Source: Harmonia axyridis
Taxonomy: Eukaryota; Arthropoda; Insecta; Coleoptera; Coccinellidae
Direction: 5' to 3'
NCBI RefSeq assembly: GCF_914767665.1
Contig: NC_059508.1
Coordinates: 2,604,001-2,668,000, forward strand
Length of the DNA stretch: 64,000 nt
Of the stretch, positions 33,695 through 44,746 are shown one piece after another. The number at the start of each line of letters is the position of its first letter. The first letter of the stretch is position 1. The position numbers were made by a program, and so were the translations under genes. The notes beneath the pieces are model-generated. The model ran no database searches and was not told the origin of the DNA. It saw nothing but the letters and a program-made list of their open reading frames with translations.

Positions 33695-34450
33695 AGTTCA
33701 AATAATAATAATACCGCTACAGCTATCTCATGGTACACTAAGCCGAGCTGGTCCCACCAAATACTAAGCCTGACCTTGGAACTGTGAATATTCGTTTTGG
33801 TCGTCGACGTGGAAGTATGACCGGGATATCCCCATGATTTTCTGCGCTTGGGATTATCGTAATGAACCAATTTTTCGTCTCCAGTCACAATGCGATGCAG
33901 AAATCCCTTTTGTCTTTGCCTTGAAAGCAGCTGTTCGCAAGCAACCAAACGCAGTTCATTATCTCTCGGCTTCAACTCGTACGGCACCCAATTTCTTTGT
34001 TTCTGAATCATTCCCACGACTTTCAGGCGTTTTGAAATGGCTTGTTTCGTCAGTCCCAATGATCCTGCCAATTCTTGTTGCGTTTGACTCGAGTCTTGAC
34101 CAAGTAATGCCTCCAATTCTGTATCTTCGAAAACCTTCTCTTCCACCGTCATACTAGTCTTCGTCGTCAAAATCACCGTTCTTGAAGCTTTGAAACCACT
34201 CTTGGCACGTTCTTTCACTCATAGCGGCCTCACTATAGGTATTTGAGAGAATTCGATGAGCCTCAGCCTCAGCTGACATGTTTAATCAAGAATTACTTTA
34301 TGATGCAGATACAAATCGACTAATATTTCGACGGTGTTAAGTTTACAAATACCTTAGCTTATTGTATGACATCTACTATCTATTTATTTCGCCTACCACT
34401 TACCGCTACAGCCATCTATTGCAAAACGGCGGAAGCAAAGATGTACTTAT
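33695..34450 (-). mobile_element. Mauritiana-like mariner, 5' half
   Basis: The 5' terminal region is at 34400-34450 (accgctacagccatctattg). The frame 33673-34218 contains DTELEALLGQDSSQTQQELA, LTKQAISKRLKVVGMIQK, FLHRIVTGDEKLVHYDNPKR and SIWWDQLGLVYHE. It then runs into sequence (gctgtagcggta) that belongs to the 5' untranslated region of the same family, directly before the coding start of the next copy at 33685. Two copies are thus joined head to tail by recombination, and this one has lost its second and third aspartates. Confidence 0.8.
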
Positions 34451-35659
34451 AATACATATTCCTATGGAGCTGAACGCTAAAGATCAATGATTTTTTAATA
34501 GAAAACCAAACGTGAAATCTTTCGGAAAAAATACAGAAGTTATTTACAACATGTAGTGATAATTAAGAAAACAATTACTCCTTCTTTATTGAAAAACTCA
34601 AAATGAAAACGTGAAAGGGAATTTCATAAAAATTGGTCTTTATAAGAGATAGCGATATGTTGATTTTTTTATATTAACAACAAACCTTCTTTTTATGGAA
34701 ACAACAATCCTCAATTCCAATCAATGGATCACTTACTTTGGACATATTTCTAACAAACACCCTTTATATATTCCATACAGGGGAGTTCTCTATCAAATTT
34801 TTTTAACAATCTAAACTACTCAAAATGATAACAGTAAAATAAAGAGAGTTGGTTTGTTTTTTCTTGAATGATTTCGAAAAGTAACCACAAACGTCGTGTC
34901 TCACATAAACATATTTTTTCATTTCTACATCTAGGGCCTTGTTAATAGGTTTAGCGGCTTCCAAATCCTGCAGAAACCCAAATGCAGATTTACTTACACA
35001 CGCCAATTTCGATTCGATCGTGAATAACAGACATAAATAACAAGTTCCAAATGTAAATCAGTAGCGAACGAGAAAGGGGATGAATTTTTCGAAATACATT
35101 TCCCTTCCAATTGAGTGAGAAGCGTGGGTAGACCGACGTAAGGAGGAAACCCCAACAATTACCTATAATTATTCCATTCATGAGTAAGAGCTTTGCCTGC
35201 TTTCGTTATTTGGATTTGAAAGATGAATTTAAATTTTGTGTTATTTCTTTTATGGACACTTGTTGAATGGAGTTATATTCTTGTTGACAATCAATCGGGC
35301 AGAAAACCTTTCTTGAGACATTTAGAGTTCACAGAACGCTCAAATATTCAGAACATTCATAGAAAAAAAATATATTTTTCGACAACTGGGCGTGAAGACA
35401 AAATGGTTCATAATTTCTGAAAGTTCTCAGTAGTAAAATTGTATCTACTTATTTTGCCCAATAATTTTTTGTTGATTTCATAATTTTTCGATTTGATTCA
35501 TTTGGAATTCAGTCAAAATCATTGATCCAATTCTGAAGCTGTATTTTTTTACCATAAACTTAAATAAATTTACTGGTGGTCATGAACATAAACTAGTAGA
35601 CATAAATTTTCGAATATCACAAAGAAAACAATTCAGTAATTTATACGTAGGTACAAATA
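34451..35659. other. No recognised feature
   Basis: Intron 3 sequence. Short open frames at 34803-35181 and 35223-35420 show no family features. Confidence 0.4.
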
Positions 35660-36846
35660 TTAGGCCAATTGAAAAGTCCCCGGTCTGATGCACAGATGGC
35701 AGTGCTAGTATTAAATCCATATGATTTTTAGTTAGTACCAACCTTCAAACGATACGTTTTAAAATTTGACAGCAGTTCGACCAATAGTTTGTAAGATATT
35801 GCTTTATGAGTGTAGCTACTTTTGTTAATTGAAAAAAAAAGTAAAAAAAAAAATTTCTTGTGCTGATGAAATATTGCTTTGTGAAGGGAAAAAATACCGT
35901 TGAAGCTAAACCTAGGCTTGATGAAGAGTTTCCAGGGTTTGCACCAGGAAAATCGACCATCATTGATTGGTATGCTAAGTTTAAACGTGGTGAAATGAGC
36001 ACCGAAGACGGCGAACGCAGTGGACTCCCAAAAGAGGCTATCACTGACGAAAGAAAAATCAAATAAGTTCAGCAAATAATTTTGAATGACCGTAGTATAG
36101 TTGATAGAAATAGCAGACATTATGAAGATATCATCTGAACGTGTACATCATTCATATCATTCACGAATATTTGTTCATGAGAAAGCTGTGTTCAAAATGG
36201 ATGCCGCGCGAGCTCACAATCGATCAAAAGCAACAACGTGTTAATGATTCTGAGCAGTGTTCGAAGCTGTTTAAGCGCAATAAACCTGAATTTTTCCGTC
36301 GATATGTGACAATGGAAGAAATATGGCTCCATCATTTCACTCTGGAGTCCAATTTACCTACTCCGTGGACTGCACACAATGAACTGAATCCAAAGAGTGG
36401 AAAAATACAACAGTCTGCTGGCAAGGTTATGGCGTCAGTATTCCGGGATGCGCAAGGTATACTATTCATTGAATACCTTTAAAAGGGCCAGACCATCAAC
36501 AGCGATTATTATATAGCGTTATTGGATCGTTCAAAGTATGAAATCGTTAAAAAACGGCCCCATTTGAAGGAAAAAAAGATGCTGTTTCATCAAGACAATG
36601 CGCCATATACAAGCTAATGAAAACAATGGCAAAATTGCATGAATTGGGCTTCGAATTGCTTCTGCATCCACCGTATTCGCCAGATACTCGCTGTAAAGAA
36701 ATTTAGCGTCAATGAAGAAGTAATCGCTGAAACTGAGGCCTATTTTGAAGCGAAAGACAAATCGTACTACAAAAATGGTATCGAAAAGTTGAAAGATCGC
36801 TATAATCGCTGTATCGCCCTCGAAGGCAACTATGTTGAATAATAAT
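35660..36846 (+). mobile_element. Irritans-type (Himar-like) mariner, 3' repeat missing
   Basis: The 5' terminal repeat ttaggccaattgaaaagtcc follows a TA. Coding blocks on the + strand: KYCFVKGKNTVEAK, APGKSTIIDWYAKFKRGEMS, MRKLCSKWMPRELTIDQKQQ, EFFRRYVTMEEIWLHHFT (the first catalytic Asp reads as Glu-Glu), INSDYYIALLD, MLFHQDNAPY and NEEVIAETEAYFEAKDKSYY to ALEGNYVE at 36842. There are frameshifts near 36061-36140, a stop at 36479-36481, and a deletion after HPPYSPD that removes the third catalytic aspartate. The wording is close to Himar1. Homology stops just after the coding end, so the 3' repeat is lost. Confidence 0.85.
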
Positions 36847-37359
36847 TAGAGAACAGATCAAAGATGATTCGTTCTCGAGTTACAGGGTTTTTCTGAGGAA
36901 TAGGTGCTTCTGTTTGATATATTAAAAAAATTCCATAACATAATATTCCATTTTTTTTCCGACAATTTTTATGGTTCATAACACACTGATAAGAGATATT
37001 TCAGATCGATAAAACAGTGTTTCCTGCCCAAGAAACCAAATTTTCAAAAGAATCGTGTAGCCCCCCAGTATATCTGAAAAGGCGTGGTCCCAAATGAGAA
37101 CCCTGAGGCACTTCCGATTCCACCCTGTAATCTGACAACTAAGCATCATTTTTTATCATGCATTGTAGTAAATAATATACTATTCCACAAAAAGTAAGGA
37201 AGCTTAGAACTTCTGAGACTGTTTCAAAAGTTTCCATTTTTCTTCAGCGATTTTTCAAGTATGATAGATCTAAATGTTTACTCACTTATCTAAATTATTT
37301 TTTTGCCCATTCCTTTATGGGTTCCACATTTTCAGTTGAAAATTTATTTTGAGTAGTAT
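36847..37359. other. No recognised feature
   Basis: Non-coding; no repeat ends could be paired. Confidence 0.4.
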
Positions 37360-37698
37360 GGCCTTCTAGAACATAAACCACAGCATGACAACACGTTAGC
37401 ATACTTTCGATCATATTGTTGAAGCAGCCTTGTTCAATTTCTCTTCAGAGTTGTGGTAAGAGCCGCTTTAGTTCTTGAAGCGTATGAGGAGTTGATTGGT
37501 GAGAATCTAAAGCTCTCTATAGCTGATCTCAAACGTTTTCAATGGAATTGAGGTCTGGCGACCGAGAGGGCAAGGCCAAATGCGGAATACCGTGGATTTC
37601 CAGAGCTTCATCGACAATTCTCGCACGATGAGGTGACGTATTATCATCCAAAAACAAGGAATTTGGCCTAATGGTAGCATGAAATAATGGAATAATGT
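37360..37698 (-). pseudogene. Tc1-like transposase, catalytic C-terminal part
   Basis: The minus strand reads FLDDNTSPHRARIVDEALEI, HGIPHLALPSRSPDLNSIEN, a stop, then LDSHQSTPHTLQELKRLLPQ. The aspartate in DDN and the glutamate in SIEN are separated by 34 residues, the DD34E spacing of Tc1 elements. Two in-frame stops disable it. It is probably the 3' part of the element whose 5' part lies at 38600-39105. Confidence 0.8.
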
Positions 37699-38600
37699 TA
37701 GTCATTAACTTGCTCTTTGTAGATCTTCACATTCATGCATCAAGCACCAACAATGGACTAGTTTTCATTTTTTTGTTAAGAATTAATTCTAAAAATTTAA
37801 GTGAAATGAAACGAAAATGTGGAAGAATCATTGAAATATCTCTAGAAATGAAAAAGTTATGGGACTTTGAAGTTGCGCTTGGAAGAATAATTTCATAGTA
37901 CGTGTAAGTGGCGTGACGTCACACACTAGACGACTGGTATTCGCAGAGTGCTTACGAATTCATTGGTGTACAATCACTTGTGCCGTTCGTGTCGTGTTTT
38001 GTTCGTTACACGATGGCTGAAATAACTTACTATATACATACATATAGATTACTTTTTTCTCTTTTTACTTTTTACTCCTCACATAAATATATTTTGCCAT
38101 TGATAGACTTCAACCACCAGTACTCAACTACAAACTGTTCATGAAACGTTTTTTAAATAAATCATCATTATAAGTTGAACCATGACGAAGCAAACTCAAA
38201 AGTAGATACTTACTTGAAAAGTCTAATTCCTTTTATTTCAGCACTGACATAAGATGGATTTGAAGAAAAAAACTCCATCACTGCGAATATATCTATTTTA
38301 GGCAAATTGTCACTTTGTCCTTTCACGAAGCCTTCTTCCATTATGGTGATATAAAAACAAAACTCGAGTTAAAACTACACTGTACAACTACAAACGGCGC
38401 TATACCCTTGGCGCGGCTAAGTATTTTTAAACGTAATTTATGGTGTAGGGATCACAGGCAAGTGCCGTGACGTCACAGACCAAAGACGTTCCGCGTTAAA
38501 ATACGTAAATTTAAATAATCTATTTCTCAGTCATTTATCGATGGATTTCCAAAATTTTTTCACTGATTTATCAGTTTTGCTCTATATTTTAATTCTATCG
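37699..38600. other. Unassigned sequence splitting the Tc1-like element
   Basis: About 0.9 kb between two parts of what reads as one transposase gene. It contains two direct copies of a gtgacgtcac word (near 37911 and 38466) but no clear terminal repeats or coding similarity. It may be an inserted element of unknown type. Confidence 0.45.
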
Positions 38601-39105
38601 TGTCAAATATAGTATTATCAACATCACTAAACTAGTCCATTCTGTACGTCCATTCAAACAAATGTCTTCCCAAACAGTAACTGTACCACCTCTGAACGGA
38701 TGAATTTCCTGAACCGATATGCGATTTCTGGTCATCAGAAGATTGGTCCATAAACGAACACGCCGACTATCCAAAAACCATCCATATCTCGACTCATCTA
38801 TGGACAATACAGACCTCCATTGATTGTTCCAATTCACGTTCTCATTGGCCCATTCCAATCGCAGTCGCATATGATTTTGAGATAATGAAATCCTTCTCAG
38901 AAGTCGTCGAGAATGTAGATTAAAGCCTCAGAATCTTCGACGAGCTGTTTCAATCGAACCAAAACACCAGAAGCGTTTCCAGTTTCTCGATATTGATGAA
39001 TGAGTCGGAACTACGCTTTCACCAACTTGAAAGAAATTCGCAACATCTCTCTGAATAGCTCTATTGGCTTCACCCGCACCAAGTTCGCGTCTAGGCATTA
39101 TTTCA
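38601..39105 (-). pseudogene. Tc1-like transposase, N-terminal part
   Basis: The minus strand starts MPRRELGAGEANRAIQRDVA near 39099, then after frameshifts gives RRLLRRISLSQNHMRLRLEW, VNWNNQWRSVLSIDESRYGW (first catalytic Asp in IDES) and FLDSRRVRLW, then HPFRGGTVTVWEDICLNGRT. Together with 37360-37698 it would make a Tc1-like protein in order. Frameshifts and the interruption make it inactive. Confidence 0.8.
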
Positions 39106-39135
39106 AAACAACAATCAAAGTTGATTGTAAGAACG

Positions 39136-40481
39136 CAGGGCTGTCGCTAGCCAAACTGAAGCTCCATTTTGAAGAGACCCATTTTGCCGCCCTAACTGAA
39201 GCTAACTCTGCAGAATAATAAAAATTAATATTAGATAATTGGGGTCCGGTGCCTGGTCAAGCGTTTCTACCGACCAGGAAAAAATACAAATCGGAACCCT
39301 TTAAGGTTTGGGATTTCGGACTAAGCGAAAGAATTTCAAAAATTTAGTGTGGAAGTGAAAAAACTCCACACTTTTTCATACAAAGTGTTTTAGGAAAAAA
39401 AAATGTATTTCAAGTGTAATTATTTTTAATGAATTCAAATTTTAATCCAATAAATGATTCAGGATAAGTGGAATAGTAAACAATAAACGTGCTCAACTGA
39501 ATTCTAATGAATAAATGATAAAATATATTAATTGTGTTCAGGTTTCAGATCCTGACAGATGTGAACATTTCTTTATTTCTCTTTTTTTTGATATGATGAA
39601 ATTGAAAAACAGGATGATGCAAATGAACTGTTATTTTAAATTCGAATAGATGTTACAGATATTCACTATGCAAAAATGTTTAAGATTAGTGAATTTGATG
39701 AAAAAAATCATTAGTGAAATTCGTTTAAATGAAAAAAAAAAATTTAATTCGTTCAGTAAATGTAGATAATGCCTCTCTCCATTATTTGCCACCCCTCTAG
39801 AGTGAGCCCTGCAGTTTCAGGTTCCTAGCGCAGTTTCGATTTTAGAAAAAGCTTGAAAATTGTTTTTTTTTTTTGTTTAGGATTATCGAATAAAACAATC
39901 GGATGATGCGGATGAACCATTATCTAATTCGAATGCGCCCACGTTCAACACTAGTTAATTTGATATACAAAATGAAGAATATTATAAAATAATGTAATGT
40001 GTTATGAAATAATGAAAATAAAAAAAAGAAAACAAAAAAACCAGTTCGAAATGATGAAATGGAATCGTTTTCTTATATTTTGCATTCCATTCTGAGGAAT
40101 CAACATTCTGATTAGGGAATTGAAAAGAAAATTATCCAGAACCCCAAGTGGCAATAAAATTCGGCAACGTAAAGGGAACGCCGACAAGCCTGATGAGTGC
40201 ATGTGTTTTTTTTAACGTTAATAACTCGTAAACAGCACTATGAGGGGATCACGCCACATCGGGATATTTATGAGTATAATCTATAATGCGGACCTTTTAT
40301 GGTTTTTGATGTTGATTAAATTTGAAGGTTTTCTTTCTGTTGTTGCTGACTGAATTAAATCTCATTTGGTCCTTTGAATTTCTACTTATGTGATTATTGT
40401 TGATCAAGCTTGAAATGCCGCCCTTGACTTTTGCCGCCTTAGGCGACTGCCTACCTTGCCTAACCCCTAGCGACAGCCCTG
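39136..40481. mobile_element. Non-autonomous hAT element, 8-bp target duplication
   Basis: The ends cagggctgtcgctag and ctagcgacagccctg are exact inverted repeats of 15 bp. The flanking taagaacg occurs at 39128-39135 and again at 40482-40489, a perfect 8-bp target duplication. The CAGGG-type terminus and 8-bp duplication are hAT hallmarks. The 1346-bp interior has no transposase frame and is AT-rich. Confidence 0.9.
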
Positions 40482-40489
40482 TAAGAACG

Positions 40490-41470
40490 TAAAACAACAA
40501 CTGATCCAAAATTTTTAGATATGCGAATGATAAGAACATGCCTGAAACTAACGAAGTTATCAACGAGGGGCAAAAAAACCATTCAGATACATATAAGAAT
40601 TTTTTTTCTCATAAATGAACATTTGGTGGACATGTATCGGCAATTTTTGAAACGATTACAAAATTGTTGAACTTCCTCGATTTTTGTGGAGTAGTATATT
40701 TGTAATATGATGCAGATAGCTCCAAGAAAATTCATCCGAAGGACAGATTTTTCAAATCATAAAAACTGATAGTCAATTAAAATGTGTAATGGCTGCAACA
40801 ATACCTACATTTTGGTTGATATTTTAGATTAATGGTTTTCACATGTTCTTCAAATATGAATAGGGAATAGGAATAAAACAAAACCCGACGAAGCTTATAC
40901 TGGAAAAGTTTTCACGAATGTTGTCCAGGTCCGGATAAAATCAGCGAAAACCGGTCTGCCAAATCTCATTCAATATCTTGTCCCAACCAGTACAATAAAT
41001 GGGGGAGACGAGCAAATTTTTCTTGGATAACTTTTGAAAGTAACGTCCGAAACTTTCACTTCCCAAGTTTGAGAAGCCAGATTAGTCATTTTACCCTCAT
41101 CCTTTTATTCTATCAGTCATTCCTGTGATCAACAAAGTCTCGAAAGAGTAAAAACTCAATACATAAAAAATTCTAGCTTCTCTTCCAATTAGATTCTGAT
41201 TGTTATCATTAGGTCTCGATTCGATACCTTGGATCAGAAAATATAGTTTTCACCATTTTGATGTCGGGTAGATAATTTAAAGTGCATAAAGAGATAGGTA
41301 CTCTAAAAGTTGTGATGGTGTAAATGTCAGAATATTAAATTAGAAATTACATAATGTAAATAAATGTTATCAACGGGAGATTTCTTGATTTTCTTCTGAG
41401 ATTGCATCCACACATTACGATGGCTAAGCCATAAGTAATACTCAATAAAAAAATATGCCTTGTGATTGTA
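40490..41470. other. No recognised feature
   Basis: Intron 3 sequence without coding similarity. Confidence 0.4.
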
Positions 41471-42408
41471 AAGGGTGTTTTTTTTAGAGCTATAGAACTT
41501 TAAATTGCAATAAAACAACGATGGATTATTCGATTGACATGAATTTTATTTATCCGCAAGATAATCTTGTGGCATTACATTTTAAATATGATTTCTGGCA
41601 TATGACTGCCATGGTTGGCTCGGATGTAGTCCAATCTGGACGTCCAATTTTCGATGACTTTTTCCGACATTTGTGGCCGTATATCGGCAATAACACGGCG
41701 AATGTTGTCTTCCAAATGGTCAGGGATTTGTGTCTCATCCGCATAGACCAATGACTTTACATAGTCCCACAAAAAGTAGTCTAGCGGTGTTAAATCACAA
41801 GATCTTGGAGGCCAATTCACAGGTCCAAAACGTGAAATAAGGCGGTCACCAAACGTATCTTTCAATAAATCGATTGTGGCACGAGCTGTGTGACATGTTG
41901 CGCCGTCTTGTTGGAACCACAGCTCCTGGACATCATGGTTGTTTAATTCAGGAATGAAAAAGTTAGTAATCATGGCTATATACCGATCACCATCGATTGT
42001 AATGTTCTGGCCATCGTCGTTTTTGAAGAAGTACGGACCAATGATTCCACCAGCCCATAAAGCGCACCAAACAGTCAGTTTTTCTGAATGTAACGGTGTT
42101 TCGACATACACTTGAGAATTAGCCTCACTCCAAATGCGGCAGTTTTGTTCGTTGACGTAGCCATTCAACCAGAAGTGCGCTTCATCGCTAAACAAAATAA
42201 AATGGACGTAGTGAGCGATACGTATTCCGCACAGAACCATTATTTTCGAAATAAAGTTGCACTATTTGCAAGCGTTGTTCAGGCGTGAGTCTATTCATGA
42301 TGAATTGCCAAACCAAACTGAGAATAAATCACTTGACAGCTGTTTAATCGGTCGCTATCTTGAACAGTAATGGCAACTTAAAGTTATATACCTCGAAAAA
42401 AAACACCC
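41471..42408 (-). mobile_element. DD41D element, copy 2, N-terminus deleted
   Basis: TA-flanked ends aagggtgtttttt and aaaaaaacaccc. Compared with copy 1, about 340 bp covering most of the DNA-binding region is missing; the junction lies in taaacaaaataaaatgg near 42195-42205. The C-terminal frame is open from 42240 to 41575 and contains FSDEAHFWLNGYVNEQNCRI, WFQQDGATCHTARATIDLLK and SCDLTPLDYFLWDYVKSLVY, ending MPEIIFKM. The second and third aspartates (QQD and TPLD) are 41 residues apart, which defines DD41D. The true start (MNRLTPEQRLQIVQLYFENN, near 42297) is out of frame with the core. Confidence 0.85.
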
Positions 42409-42604
42409 TATATCATTTGGTATGCATTTTTTCGACGAGTTCATTTATTTTGGGATACCTTTAAATATTTTACGCTTGTATAAAATTTTCCGTATTTTAT
42501 CTTGCTTTTCGTCTGGTATAGAAGCCGACTGAAATGTAGAATGGAATGTCTCATTCTTCAGGTGAGCGACCCTATAAAAAATGTTGGTTTCCTTTTTGTT
42601 ATAG

Positions 42605-42806
42605 GTATCCCGATTTATACGACATGGAAGAACAACCAGCTCCAGAGCCTGACCATTACTTGGGTCGTCAGGGGCTTATACAGTTTCCAGATTTGTTGGC
42701 ACCCTCTAGCCGCCAAGAGCCTGTTGAACAGTACATAGAGGATTATGGTTACCCAAGAATCAAATCCAAATCCCCAGAAAATTTATTGAGTAGTTCATTT
42801 GCCTAT
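42605..42806 (+). CDS. Secreted protein gene, coding exon 4
   Basis: Residues 218 (last base) to 285. The acceptor ctttttgttatag ends at 42604 and the donor gtaagt starts at 42807. The segment is acidic and proline/tyrosine-rich: YPDLYDMEEQPAPEPDHYLG, then RQGLIQFPDLLAPSSRQEPV and YIEDYGYPRIKSKSPENLLS. It has no cysteine. It joins exon 3 in phase with Met218 at the junction and reads on to exon 5 in phase 0. The composition fits an extracellular or secretory-granule protein, but no family was recognised. Confidence 0.7.
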
Positions 42807-43234
42807 GTAAGTAAATAAATTATAGAATTTTATTCTTTATTCGATTTATACTATGAAAAACAAATAAGTGGTCCTTTCTCTACTTCAGTAACACTGTTTC
42901 TACCGTAAACACCATAACTTTTGAAGGAAAGAGCATTTTTTAAAATACATTGGAGGTCAGATTGGTCAGAAAACGCTAGAGAGTTCGGTAATATACAAAA
43001 TTCACCTAAAGTTTCGGAGTTATAACCATCTGAATTTTTGTTTTCCAAATTACTCAAAAACCATAGAACCATAGTAATTTGATAAGCAAAGGCAGGAAAG
43101 GTCACCAACCAAAGTGAACACCAAACTGTATTGGAGTCAAGCTTCACAGTCACTTGGATTGTAAAATTAAATCCTTGAATCACAGAAAATTTGAAAATGA
43201 GGTCAAAACCTTACTAATTCAGGGTACCTATTAT

Positions 43235-43826
43235 ACAGGGTGTTCCGTAATTGGAGATACAAACGAAAATAGCAGATTCCTCGGATCATTTTAAGAATAA
43301 AGTCTCATGAACTAGCAAATGAGTTGTTGTCGAAATACAGGTTTTAAAGTTTTTTTTCTCATAGCACTTTACCATCAAAAAGATATTCAACTCAAATTTG
43401 GCATAAATATTCCAATTTGAAGTTCTCATAATGTGATATGCTAATTGTGGATGGAAATTCATAGGGTGAGATGTTTTCTGGAACAGAGCCCGCTTTTTGC
43501 CTCTAAAACTTTTATTTGGAGGCCCACTGGTATTTTAGAAAAAAGCAAAAAGAAACTCTGACCCAGTACCACACTTTTCAGTTTCTTGTAGTTTCGTCGT
43601 ATCTACTACCGATTTCGAGAAAAAAAATTCAAATAATTTTCTAATGATCCTCAGGGAAATACGATTTTTTACTAAGTTCAAATTAGTAAGCTGTCATGAA
43701 TGAATAAATTATAAGTTTTGGTACTTATTTATTCAATTTGCAAACAAATCGTTTGCGGGTCCATCTTTATAGAACTTTTTTCTTTAATTAATCCAAGGAA
43801 TCTCTCATTTCCGGAACACCCTTGTA
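43235..43826. mobile_element. gggtgttcc-ended element, copy 1
   Basis: Ends cagggtgttccg and cggaacaccct are inverted, with partial inverted similarity for about 35 bp (agattcct-ggat on both sides). Internal blocks, including atattcaactcaaatttggc and ttcgtcgtatctac, recur in inverted orientation at 52697-53262. No coding sequence is seen. Confidence 0.7.
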
Positions 43827-44136
43827 GGACTTAGAAAGAATGGCTATCTCCCATACCATGTGACGAAGTAATAGATAAATATGTCGCCTTTTCCGATTGA
43901 TCAATTAGATAGACGTCACTTTGACCTTTGACATCAAAATTGGGGAACATACAATTCGCCAATAAATTTACCACTAAAATTTAGGCAGATGATAAAGATT
44001 CTTGTCAAAACTACTTGTCCGATTTAGACGTTTTTTTTAATGACAGGTTATTTCGTCCTGAACGTAGGCGTGTAAACCGTATGTGTATCAACATATATAC
44101 TCTGTAGAGTGTAACGGTATTTTTTTTTTTTTTTAT

Positions 44137-44167
44137 TATCAAATCAAATCAAATCAAATCAAATATA
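44137..44167. repeat. (ATCAA)n microsatellite
   Basis: About five or six tandem atcaa units, following a run of T residues. Confidence 0.85.
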
Positions 44168-44719
44168 TTTTCAACCAATATATAAGTTACATTATCAATT
44201 GGAAATTGAGCGCACACTTTAGCCTTATCGTTTTTCAACTGTTTTTTTTTAATTCACTTCATTATCTTTTTATTACTCGAGAAACAACATTTCATAGCAT
44301 GACATGATCTTATTGAATTTAATTAACATTACCTGGGACCCTATTCTCGATAAGTGATGTTTCAAAAGTTACAAGTTTTATGAAAAGAAAAAACTATAAT
44401 TGCGTCACCCGGTTTTTATAAAATAGAGATTTTTATACGCATATGATTTACTCACTAAGGTTCAGAAGAAAATTACCTCATTAAAAAAACGTCCAAATCA
44501 GTCCAGTACAGTTCTGACGAAAATTTATCTTGAACTTTTGCCTTATTTTCAGTGTTGCGTTTTTTGGCGAAGTGTACACAACATACAGGGACGCATATTC
44601 AAATCACATCTCATTTCTTTTACTTACATAATTTATATACATATGACATATTCTGTTTTATTTTTTCTTCAAATTCGAATGAAATATACATATTTTTCAA
44701 CTTCAACTTCAATTTTCAG

Positions 44720-44746
44720 ACTGATTATGATGGATTCTACATATAA
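44720..44746 (+). CDS. Secreted protein gene, last coding exon
   Basis: After acceptor cttcaattttcag (ending 44719) the frame continues for eight codons, TDYDGFYI, to a TAA at 44744-44746. The acceptor is strong and in phase with exon 4, and the C-terminus stays acidic and tyrosine-rich like exon 4. Because the exon is so short, another acceptor cannot be excluded. The nearest clear AATAAA downstream is at about 45786. Confidence 0.6.
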   Translation, partial: TDYDGFYI

